This document shows, piece by piece, positions 1 to 5,605 of a stretch of 5,605 bases of DNA. The notes under the pieces were generated by a model. That model was not told where the DNA came from. It saw only the letters and a list, made by a program, of their open reading frames with translations, and did not search any database. The first letter of the stretch is position 1; the number at the start of each line of letters is the position of its first letter. Source of the DNA: Proteiniphilum sp. (GTDB lineage: Bacteria; Bacteroidota; Bacteroidia; Bacteroidales; Dysgonomonadaceae); contig JAISZV010000345.1 of assembly GCA_031284475.1 (NCBI GenBank), positions 1-5,605 of the forward strand, written 5' to 3'. A program made the translations under genes and the position numbers.

Positions 1-1363
1 GAAAACGGGTAAGGTTACCGGGTAGTATATACTTGCCCTGGCGGTCTGCCGCTTCCTGAAAGCCGGCAAACAGCATCAGGTTTTGGGAGACTGTCTCCCT
101 TTGGATAACATTCCAGTTCACGTTCAAATCGATATTATTGGTTATCTGGGTAAAATTCAATGTATCGAGATTGTCGTAGGGAGTCAGTTCGTTTATATAA
201 TCGAATTGCGATTTTATGTTCCGGTGTCCCTGGAATGTAGACGCCGAAAATGACGCATTCAGTTTCTCCGTAGGATTAAACGAGAAGTTCACGGAACCTA
301 CCATTCTTGTATTTTTCTCATGTTTCTCCCCGTCCAGATCATCTTTCTGCACGCCTCCGCTCAACGCGATATTTGCCTTGTCGTTGAACAGGGGACGCGC
401 ATAATTAAGGGTTACATTCTCGTAATCGTTGTTGAAGTAATAAGCGCCTAATGTTTCATATTGCGGGCTGATACGTTCATATCCCACGCCAATCATATTT
501 TTATGGAAAGTGTACGTCAGGTTTGCCTTGATCGCATCGTAAAAGGATGTTGACTCCCGCCGGTCAAACAGTTTTTTGATAAGACCGCCCTGTTCTACCG
601 CGGCGGAACGCATATCCCTCGTGAGGACGCTTACCGCATACTCGGCCGACAACGTGAGGCCCCGGATAATGCTGATCCCCCCTTCTATGCTCATCGCCGC
701 ATTGCGTTTGGGAAATATGCCCAAACTGTCCGACACAAAAGAGATATTCTCCATTCTGTCTTTCGCGGCAAAGACCGTTCCCCCCATAAAGAACCGGTTC
801 CCGTTGTAGCGGGTTTTTACTCCATATCCGTAGCGGTTGTAGGTAGGCATCAGGTTGGGGATTTCAGGATTATAATCCACCCGTTTCAACATGCGACCAC
901 CCATTGCTGAGAATTGCCATCTTCCGGGCGTTAGTTCCACGCCGGCGCCCGTAAATTGATGCCCGTTGAGCGTATACGGTGAAAACGACATGGAGACGTC
1001 GCCGATATGGGTTCTAATCCACTTGTAAGAGGGATGCAGGCTTAACCTGTTGGGGAGCGACGGGTAGGCGAATTTAGCGCCGTAGTTGTTCAGGTTGAAC
1101 GACAGGGGAATGCTCAACAGTTCATAGAACAACAGGTTCACATTCCCATTGAGTTGGTACGTGAACGGTTGCCTTCCTGTAATCTCGTTGGAGTTGAACA
1201 AAGTGGCGTTGGACGATATGCCTCCGTTGATCCGCACTTTCTTTTTGCCCTTAAAGCCGGTGAAGTCCTCCATATTTATGCTCTGCGAAAAACCGCCTGC
1301 CGTGATAATACTACATAGCCACAAAAAGAATAATCTCAATAATGTTCTGTTCTTTTGCATCAT
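1..1363 (-). CDS. Outer-membrane beta-barrel protein, N-terminal 454 residues (3' end beyond window)
   Basis: The minus-strand frame is open from the ATG at 1363 to the window edge with no stop, so the C-terminus is missing. The start is a double ATG (MMQKNRTLLRLFF...) 23 bp after the preceding stop. Residues 1-26 form a signal peptide: a basic N-end, a hydrophobic stretch LFFLWLCSIITAGG, and likely cleavage after GFS before Gln27. The rest alternates polar and hydrophobic or aromatic residues and is rich in Gly, Asn and Tyr, as in outer-membrane beta-strands (for example RLSLHPSYKWIRTHIGDVSM at about 106-125, FSAMGGRMLK at 151-160, NLTYTFHKNMIGVGYE at 281-296, GSVNFSFN at 356-363). No TonB box or plug domain is visible at the N-terminus, so it is not an obvious TonB-dependent receptor. 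It looks like one of the large uncharacterised Bacteroidota barrels found beside PKD or adhesin-like surface proteins; that resemblance is from memory and no name can be given. It is probably co-transcribed with the PKD lipoprotein. Barrel class is fairly sure, function unknown. Confidence 0.85.
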   Translation of the reverse strand, partial: MMQKNRTLLRLFFLWLCSIITAGGFSQSINMEDFTGFKGKKKVRINGGISSNATLFNSNEITGRQPFTYQLNGNVNLLFYELLSIPLSFNLNNYGAKFAYPSLPNRLSLHPSYKWIRTHIGDVSMSFSPYTLNGHQFTGAGVELTPGRWQFSAMGGRMLKRVDYNPEIPNLMPTYNRYGYGVKTRYNGNRFFMGGTVFAAKDRMENISFVSDSLGIFPKRNAAMSIEGGISIIRGLTLSAEYAVSVLTRDMRSAAVEQGGLIKKLFDRRESTSFYDAIKANLTYTFHKNMIGVGYERISPQYETLGAYYFNNDYENVTLNYARPLFNDKANIALSGGVQKDDLDGEKHEKNTRMVGSVNFSFNPTEKLNASFSASTFQGHRNIKSQFDYINELTPYDNLDTLNFTQITNNIDLNVNWNVIQRETVSQNLMLFAGFQEAADRQGKYILPGNLTRF

Positions 1364-1386
1364 CCTGTTACTATCAATTTATCCCG

Positions 1387-2748
1387 TTACTCTTCCGGTC
1401 TTTTTTCTATTTTCAGGTCGGCAACCACGTGTGAAGCCGCTCCGTTCCGTACAAATTCTTTCAGGCAGATAATTCCTCTCCTGCCGTCTTCCGTTTTGAA
1501 TAGCGCAAAGACCGGCTGGTTGTTCATTCCGAAGTATTCGTTGTCTCCTCCTTTCCATACAATAAACTTATCCATATCGGAAGCCTTTTTGATATTCTCA
1601 AAAGTCTGTTCCGATAGCTCGATTCCATATTTTGCCGGAATGTTCACTACCGTTGTTTGCGTAGCGCCGGGGATCACAGGAAAGGCCGAATCTCTCGCAA
1701 GGTGGGGCGAAAGGAAATAGCTATAATCGAAAGAAGAGTTCAGGGCAAAGAATCCGATATCTATCCCCTTGCCTATTTCTTCAGCGTTTATTTCGCCGGA
1801 TACCAATACTTTTTGCTGTTTTGCAGAAAAGAAACTGCCAATCGTATTTTTTGCTTCACTAATACCGAATCTCAAACCGGTAAAAGAGAAAATCCCCGAA
1901 TTATCTTTGATGACGATCTCCCTGTTCACCGTTAGTTTCTCCTTGAGGTTATCGGCAATGAGGGTGACGGTATAAGTTCCCGGATTTTCAAACCGGATGT
2001 TTGTGCCTGATTCCGCCGTCGGAGTGTGCACGGTTGCTCCCTCGCAAATCCATTGATAGGTCAATCCGTTTGTAGTGAGGTTGCGTACATCGAGCGTAAG
2101 CGGGGCTTCCATGTCGGCGTCAACGGTAGAGGGAGAGAATGAGAAACCTGCGACCATCCCGGGCTGCAAGGTGAATGTTTTACTTGTTTCAAAATATTTG
2201 CTTCCATTGAAAACTTTTAGATGGACTTCATAAGAACCCTCTTCCGGATATTTGACTATTCCCGGTTCAATCAGAGTAGAAGATGATGGAACGCCGCCCT
2301 CAAAAGACCATTCATAAGAGGTCGCCCCGCGGGTTTTATTGATGATATTTACATCCGCAGGGGCAAAATCATTGATAAGCACGTCCACCTCAAAATCGAT
2401 GGTAACGGCAGAATCCACACGTACGGCAATTTCCTTGACGCTTTCTTCTACCACGTTCCATGCCCGTAGCCGGATGAGGTGCTCTCCCGGTGTAACGAAC
2501 CTGACCGCTTCCGGATTTTTCTCGTCCGATCTGTCGGGAATGCCGCCCTCAAAAGTCCATTCATAAAAATCGGTTCCGGTACTCAGGTTTTTCACCTCTA
2601 CGGTTACCGGTGAAGTCCGGTTCTCGTCTTTCAACTCAAAACCGAAATCCACATTGAGGGGCAGGGGTGTTTCCTTCAGACAGGAAACACCCGCGCTACA
2701 TAAAAACAATATGACTACGGCCCGGTAAACCGCTATTCTCCGTTGCAT
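1387..2748 (-). CDS. PKD-domain lipoprotein with three PKD repeats and a unique C-terminal domain
   Basis: This 453-residue protein begins with a lipoprotein signal peptide: basic MQRR, hydrophobic AVVILFLCSAG, and probable lipid-bearing Cys23 in the sequence GVSC. The Gly at -3 departs from the classical lipobox, which Bacteroidota often do. Three PKD-type Ig-like domains follow, at about 32-112, 117-194 and 200-281. Each has the Y-x-W-x-x-E-G core (YEWTFEGGIP, YEWSFEGGVP, YQWICEGA) and the later P-G/E-G-x-Y/H-x-V/I-x-L strand (TPGEHLIRLRAWN, EEGSYEVHLKVFN, NPGTYTVTLIADN). The third has lost the Gly-Gly after the Trp strand and is the most diverged. Residues 286-453 are a separate region I do not recognise. 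PKD domains usually mediate protein or carbohydrate binding outside the cell, so a surface or periplasmic binding or assembly role is an inference. The gene starts 13 bp after the upstream stop and ends 23 bp before the barrel gene, which argues for one operon and possibly one complex. Confidence 0.92.
   Translation of the reverse strand: MQRRIAVYRAVVILFLCSAGVSCLKETPLPLNVDFGFELKDENRTSPVTVEVKNLSTGTDFYEWTFEGGIPDRSDEKNPEAVRFVTPGEHLIRLRAWNVVEESVKEIAVRVDSAVTIDFEVDVLINDFAPADVNIINKTRGATSYEWSFEGGVPSSSTLIEPGIVKYPEEGSYEVHLKVFNGSKYFETSKTFTLQPGMVAGFSFSPSTVDADMEAPLTLDVRNLTTNGLTYQWICEGATVHTPTAESGTNIRFENPGTYTVTLIADNLKEKLTVNREIVIKDNSGIFSFTGLRFGISEAKNTIGSFFSAKQQKVLVSGEINAEEIGKGIDIGFFALNSSFDYSYFLSPHLARDSAFPVIPGATQTTVVNIPAKYGIELSEQTFENIKKASDMDKFIVWKGGDNEYFGMNNQPVFALFKTEDGRRGIICLKEFVRNGAASHVVADLKIEKRPEE
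2291..2566 (-). repeat. Near-identical 27 bp pair inside the PKD gene (2291-2317 and 2540-2566)
   Basis: The two 27-base segments, 249 bp (83 codons) apart and in the same frame, differ at only two positions. They encode the matching cores of PKD domain 2 (YEWSFEGGVP) and domain 1 (YEWTFEGGIP). The flanking DNA is much less alike. This fits duplication of the PKD module with later conversion or strong constraint on the core. The third PKD domain lacks the DNA match. Confidence 0.8.
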
Positions 2749-2761
2749 GGGATGTTATTTT

Positions 2762-4552
2762 TTATTTTACACAACCGGCCAGCTCATTGACAAATGTAAT
2801 CAGACTCTCTTTTGTGGGCTCAAATTCTTTTGCCTTTACCCGTGCGAGCAGATCGGGACAAACTTCGCCGAAAAACGTCTCGGACGCCTTGCCGGCCCTC
2901 AGGATGGTTCTATAAGATTGAACTTTGTCCTCTTCGTGGCTTTTTACATAATATGACTCCATTGATACAATAGCAGGATCGTAATATGCGGTACAACTCC
3001 CGCTCTTGTGGACTACTTCCATAAAATAGTCGCTGCCGATATTTCCCGACAGTGCGCCTAAAACTTTGATTGCTGCTGATGCGGCTATGGTTACCGGTTC
3101 AAAGCGTTTATCGCCTGCTACAATGTATGACACGTCTTTAGGTTTTAAAGCCCTGGACTTGGCTCCTTCGGGATTTACCCTCACCAGTTTGGCTATGTCC
3201 ATATCCAGTATCTGGGTGCTCGTGAGTTCGATAAACTTCATATTGATCTTGCCTTCGATCTTTTCACCGTTTTTTGTGACAACATATCCCGGCGCATCTT
3301 TTACGTTATGGGCTTCCAGTTCCTGCCGCCATGCTTCGTTTTGCAGTTGTAGCTCTTGCTGTTTAGCCAATTCCAGTGCCTGCTTTTCCATATTTCTGAG
3401 ATCGTCAACCGTATATACCGGTAAGATGCCGACTTCCAATTCATCTTTAGTTGAATATAAATGATTCGTTTCAGTTGCTATCGGATATGTGTTGATGAAC
3501 GTTAGATGCGGAGTAGAAGCCTGACCCAGCGAGGCTGCGCGGAAATGCTTGTACGCTTCTTCGGCGTCGCCTCCCAGTAAATAAGCCAGGGACGAGTTAT
3601 ATGCATACAATTGTTTACTGTCTTTTGAAGAACTTTCGGTATAGTTCGACGCAAAATACCCGCCGAGTTCCATCAGTCTGCTCCTTACGTCGTCATTCAA
3701 CGGCCCCTGGAAAACTTCGTTAACTGCGGCCTTCAGCTTGTCAATCTCCCCGTTTAGCTCCTCATATTGGGCTTTCTCCTTCTTGTTTACCTCCAACACC
3801 ACCGGTGCGAACATTATTTTCGGATAACCATATCCGTTTGTTATTACCCGTTTGGCTTGATCGATAAATACACAGTATGCATTATACTCAATACGGGTAA
3901 GATAGTCGTGTATTTTTTCATCTACCTCCTTGGCGGGATCTTTTGACATGAAACCTGTTACCGGACTATTGGCCACGGATGCGTCAACGGTCAGGAATTG
4001 GGGATGCACGGCGACGGTCATCACATTCTCGTCGCTGCTCAATTCAAAGATTTTCACAACCTTTCCATCCTTATCCGATACGTGTAAAGCACAGGGGAAA
4101 GTATAGCTGAACTCTACTACCTTTCCTCCTGCCGGATGATCTACGGGCTCTCCTTTTTCAATATTCCCGATGCCGGGTGTGACAAAGGTGAACGTGAAAT
4201 CGGGCGTCTCTCCTTTCTTTGCCTTTTTTGCTTTCATTTGTTGCGGGTATGTGTTCACAGACTTCATTCCCGACCCGATGGACACTGCATCCTTATCCCA
4301 ATACTGAAGTTTTTCGGGAAAGTCAAGGGCAAAGGTCTGGGTTTCGCTTAAGGGGGAAATTGCCCCGTACAGCGTTTTCGATTCCGACGCTTTCTCGCTT
4401 GAAGGCTTGGTCTGGGCATAAGCCGCCGTTTGCGCCAAACACAGCAGCATGGCTGCGAACAGAAAGCCTGTTTTTATGTTCCGTAATTCGTTTGTTCTCT
4501 GCAAAGCCCACACGTTGTTGGCGCTTTGCTCTCTTTTGATTGCTTTTTTCAT
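2762..4552 (-). CDS. Secreted protein of unrecognised family, 596 aa, with coiled coil and TPR-like segment
   Basis: The ATG at 4552 follows an A-rich tract, typical of Bacteroidota starts. A signal peptide is clear (GFLFAAMLLCLAQTAAYA, likely cleavage after AYA at residue 46), but it is preceded by an unusually long 28-residue polar N-region. There is no lipobox. A lysine-rich patch (MKAKKAKKGE, about 106-115) follows. The central part is mainly helical: a charged helix at about 255-282, a short TPR-like pair at about 315-343 (LAYLLGGDAEEAYKHFRAASL), and a heptad-like coiled coil at about 383-415 (NMEKQALELAKQQELQLQNEAW). The segment at about 422-487 (GYVVTKNGEKIEGKI...) follows a pattern seen in many Bacteroidota exported proteins, where a G-x-V/I-x-T-x-x-G-(D/E)-x-I-x-G-x-I strand pair opens a small beta domain; this is from memory. 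No catalytic motif was found. It is the first gene of the three-gene envelope run and is probably a periplasmic or outer-membrane-associated partner of the two products that follow. Confidence 0.9.
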   Translation of the reverse strand: MKKAIKREQSANNVWALQRTNELRNIKTGFLFAAMLLCLAQTAAYAQTKPSSEKASESKTLYGAISPLSETQTFALDFPEKLQYWDKDAVSIGSGMKSVNTYPQQMKAKKAKKGETPDFTFTFVTPGIGNIEKGEPVDHPAGGKVVEFSYTFPCALHVSDKDGKVVKIFELSSDENVMTVAVHPQFLTVDASVANSPVTGFMSKDPAKEVDEKIHDYLTRIEYNAYCVFIDQAKRVITNGYGYPKIMFAPVVLEVNKKEKAQYEELNGEIDKLKAAVNEVFQGPLNDDVRSRLMELGGYFASNYTESSSKDSKQLYAYNSSLAYLLGGDAEEAYKHFRAASLGQASTPHLTFINTYPIATETNHLYSTKDELEVGILPVYTVDDLRNMEKQALELAKQQELQLQNEAWRQELEAHNVKDAPGYVVTKNGEKIEGKINMKFIELTSTQILDMDIAKLVRVNPEGAKSRALKPKDVSYIVAGDKRFEPVTIAASAAIKVLGALSGNIGSDYFMEVVHKSGSCTAYYDPAIVSMESYYVKSHEEDKVQSYRTILRAGKASETFFGEVCPDLLARVKAKEFEPTKESLITFVNELAGCVK

Positions 4553-4625
4553 CGTCTATTTTTTTTAAGTTATTCCACACTAAACAAATAACGAAAATCT
4601 CACCGGGCAATCCCGTTTTATCCGC
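4553..4625 (-). promoter_or_regulatory. Intergenic gap with weak candidate promoter for the envelope operon
   Basis: This 73 bp gap separates the DUF6261-like gene from the envelope operon. On the minus strand, TTG (4608-4610) and TATTTG (4585-4590) lie 17 bp apart. That loosely resembles the Bacteroidota -33 (TTTG) and -7 (TAnnTTTG) elements, but the -7 match is one base short and the spacer is slightly shorter than usual. A run of eight A residues and a purine-rich stretch lie directly before the ATG at 4552. A small inverted repeat, CGGG-CAAT-CCCG (4604-4615), is too short to call a terminator for the upstream gene, and on the minus strand no T-run follows it. The gap could therefore hold a promoter, or the upstream gene could read through. 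Confidence 0.25.
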
Positions 4626-5351
4626 TCAAGATTCCGTGTTCTGTTCGTCCTTTTTGGTTGTTTTATGCGAACGGATTTTGTTAAACCGCTCAACCAACTC
4701 ATTGAGTTCTTTTACAAACGGAAGATACTCCGTTTCTCCTTCGATGAGCGCCTGCGCTTCTACTCTGGCAACCATGTCGCGATAGGCGGCGTCGGTTTCG
4801 CGACGTACATTTGTCATCCGTTCCTGCGGTTTGGCGGCTTTTTCGGTATTGCGCAGGGCGAGCAATTCCGCCACGCTTTCGCTTGTCGTCCTGATTTCCG
4901 TTATCCATTCATGCAGTCCGCCGATGAGAGCGACTTTCTCGGCGTATGCGCCGTCGAGTTCCTGCAACAGATTGGTTACGGCAGCCAGTTCTTCATCATA
5001 ACTTTTACGGATGATGGTTCCGTACGTTTTCGTCAGATTTTTCAGGCTCAGCGCGGCGTCGGCTACCTCCGGCCTGAAATGGTGCAGCGCGTTCCGCACC
5101 GTTTCTCCAAAACCGACTACCGCCCTGTCGAGCCGTTGGTCGGCGTCGGCGATTTTTGCGGAATAATCGCTTTTACGGATATAATCAACCACTTCATCTT
5201 CTTTCGCAAACAGACGTTGCAAAAGTCCAAACAAATCACCCAGTTTTTCGACAATCAAAGGAAACTTGACTGCCAACGCTATTACAGCGGCAAAAAACTG
5301 ATAATGCGCCTCGTTGCGCAAACTTTCCAAATGCATTCGATTAATCTTCAT
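4626..5351 (-). CDS. DUF6261-like protein, 241 aa, function unknown
   Basis: The start ATG at 5349-5351 opens MKINRMHLESLRNEAHYQFF. This opening, with NEAHYQF at 13-19, is a hallmark I associate with the Bacteroidota DUF6261 family of roughly 230-250 residues. Other matching landmarks are a D-x-x-L-D-x-A segment near 71-77, NALHHFRPEV at 87-96, IIRKSYDEELAAV at 113-125, LLALRNTEKAAKPQ at 163-176 and RRETDAAYRDMVARVEA at 183-199. The assignment is by remembered similarity, not a search. There is no signal peptide or convincing membrane segment, and the protein is predicted all-alpha with long amphipathic helices, so it is probably cytoplasmic. The C-terminus is a polar Lys/Glu tail (RSHKTTKKDEQNTES). 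The family has no known biochemical role; members often occur in several copies per genome. Its reading frame ends 73 bp before the envelope operon, so co-transcription is possible but not shown. A 42-43 bp tandem array lies 51 bp upstream. Confidence 0.88.
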   Translation of the reverse strand: MKINRMHLESLRNEAHYQFFAAVIALAVKFPLIVEKLGDLFGLLQRLFAKEDEVVDYIRKSDYSAKIADADQRLDRAVVGFGETVRNALHHFRPEVADAALSLKNLTKTYGTIIRKSYDEELAAVTNLLQELDGAYAEKVALIGGLHEWITEIRTTSESVAELLALRNTEKAAKPQERMTNVRRETDAAYRDMVARVEAQALIEGETEYLPFVKELNELVERFNKIRSHKTTKKDEQNTES

Positions 5352-5372
5352 AACATATAAATTTATAAAATG

Positions 5373-5386
5373 AACAGTATTCTGTT
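5373..5386. promoter_or_regulatory. Small inverted repeat in the leader of the DUF6261-like gene
   Basis: AACAG-TATT-CTGTT is a perfect 5 bp inverted repeat with a 4-base centre, 21 bp upstream of the DUF6261-like start codon in an otherwise AT-rich leader (5352-5402). It could be an operator half-site pair or a small RNA hairpin. Read on the plus strand it is followed by five T residues, but no plus-strand gene needs a terminator here. A repeat this short may arise by chance in AT-rich DNA. Confidence 0.25.
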
Positions 5387-5394
5387 TTTACATT

Positions 5395-5605
5395 TTGAAC
5401 TTTCACGAATGTTTCCCGAACAATTCAGCGTTCATTTAACTAATGCTTGAACGTTTCCCAAACACTTCGGCATTCATTCAACTAACACTTGAACGTTTCC
5501 CTCAACACTTCGGCATTCATTCAACTAACACTTGAACGTTTCCCTCAACAGTTCAGCGTTCATTCAACTAATGCTTGAACGTTTCCCAAACACTTCGGCA
5601 TTCAT
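5395..5605. repeat. Tandem array of 42-43 bp units upstream of the DUF6261-like gene, continuing past the right edge
   Basis: Units aligned on GTTTCCC start at 5411 (42 bp), 5453 (42 bp), 5495 (43 bp), 5538 (43 bp) and 5581 (25 bp, cut by the edge). A degenerate remnant, TTGAAC plus TTTCAC, lies at 5395-5406. Two subtypes can be told apart. Units at 5411 and 5538 carry CAGCGTTCAT with TAATGC; units at 5453 and 5495 carry CGGCATTCAT with TAACAC; the cut unit at 5581 has CGGCATTCAT. The extra base in the 43 bp units lies just after GTTTCCC (GTTTCCCTCAAC versus GTTTCCCAAAC). Each complete unit contains an inverted repeat TTCAA-N7-TTGAA (5477-5493, 5520-5536, 5563-5579), and the unit nearest the gene has a one-base variant (TTTAA). 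No unique spacers separate the units, so it is not a CRISPR array. Confidence 0.95.
5403..5605 (-). other. Five consecutive candidate micro-ORFs (MNAE peptides), one per repeat unit
   Basis: On the minus strand each unit encodes a closed reading frame beginning with ATG. They are 5564-5605 MNAEVFGKRSSIS, 5525-5563 MNAELLRETFKC, 5482-5520 MNAEVLRETFKC, 5436-5477 MNAEVFGKRSSIS and 5403-5435 MNAELFGKHS. Stops abut the next ATG (TGA-ATG at 5564/5563, TAA-ATG at 5436/5435) or sit 4 bases before it. The 1-base insertion in the 43 bp units shifts the frame after codon 6, giving the RETFKC tail in place of GKRSSIS. Differences include AAT/AAC (Asn), GCC/GCT (Ala), TTT/TTC (Phe) and TCA/TCG (Ser), all synonymous, plus Val/Leu and Arg/His. 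No ribosome-binding site is evident, although Bacteroidota do not rely on one. They may be translated peptides, a leader, decayed copies of the 5' end of a real gene, or chance frames multiplied by duplication. Confidence 0.35.

Noticed and set aside
1..1363. TonB-dependent receptor (SusC-like)
   Set aside because: No carboxypeptidase-like domain, TonB box or plug motif is seen in the first 120 mature residues; the strands begin soon after the signal peptide.
1149..1720. Plus-strand open frames of 107 and 121 codons across the barrel and PKD lipoprotein junction
   Set aside because: They overlap each other and lie antisense to two well-supported genes; their products show no recognisable motif.
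3066..3464. A 132-codon plus-strand frame, Ser- and Cys-rich
   Set aside because: It is antisense to the coiled-coil part of the 596-residue protein; the Ser/Cys richness is what the complement of Ala/Gln/Glu codons gives.
4323..4610. A 95-codon minus-strand frame overlapping the start of the 596-residue protein
   Set aside because: It is an out-of-frame shadow of the signal-peptide region, with no signal peptide or domain of its own.
4604..4619. Rho-independent terminator CGGG-CAAT-CCCG followed by TTTT
   Set aside because: The stem is only 4 bp and the T-run lies on the plus-strand side, where no gene ends; for the minus-strand DUF6261-like gene there is no T-tract.
4665..5360. A 231-codon plus-strand open frame covering nearly the whole DUF6261-like gene
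   Set aside because: It is exactly antisense to a gene with recognisable family landmarks, its product is rich in Phe, Arg, Gln and Cys with no domain, and it has no supporting context.
5358..5365. TAAATTTA as a Bacteroidota -7 element (TAnnTTTG) for the DUF6261-like gene
   Set aside because: It ends only 6 bp from the start codon, leaving almost no room for a transcript leader, lacks the final G, and has no TTTG-like -33 element at the right distance.
5395..5605. CRISPR array
   Set aside because: The units are contiguous, with no unique spacers, and variation lies inside the repeat itself; no cas gene is present.

Overview
The window looks like chromosomal DNA of a Bacteroidota bacterium, probably order Bacteroidales. 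The evidence is a lipoprotein with PKD domains of the 'W-x-F-E-G-G-x-P' type, an outer-membrane beta-barrel protein, a DUF6261-type protein, A-rich rather than Shine-Dalgarno-like start regions, and moderate GC. All four genes lie on the minus strand, so transcription runs from right to left. No tRNA, rRNA, CRISPR array, transposase or phage gene was seen.

From right to left: positions about 5395-5605 hold a tandem array of 42-43 bp units that runs off the right edge. It is followed by a short AT-rich leader and a 241-residue DUF6261-like protein (4626-5351). A 73 bp gap then precedes a tightly packed run of three envelope genes. These are a 596-residue secreted protein of unrecognised family (2762-4552), a 453-residue lipoprotein with three PKD domains and a unique C-terminal region (1387-2748), and the N-terminal 454 residues of a large outer-membrane beta-barrel protein (1-1363), which is cut by the left edge. 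The gaps between the three are 13 and 23 bp, so they very likely form one operon. All three carry export signals, which suggests a barrel with a lipoprotein and a periplasmic or surface partner. No substrate or specific function can be read from the sequence.

The most unusual feature is the repeat array upstream of the DUF6261 gene. Read on the minus strand, every unit begins with ATG and encodes a closed micro-ORF of 10-13 residues starting Met-Asn-Ala-Glu. Many of the differences between units are synonymous third-base changes. Each unit also carries an inverted repeat (TTCAA-N7-TTGAA), so a structural or regulatory role competes with the coding explanation.
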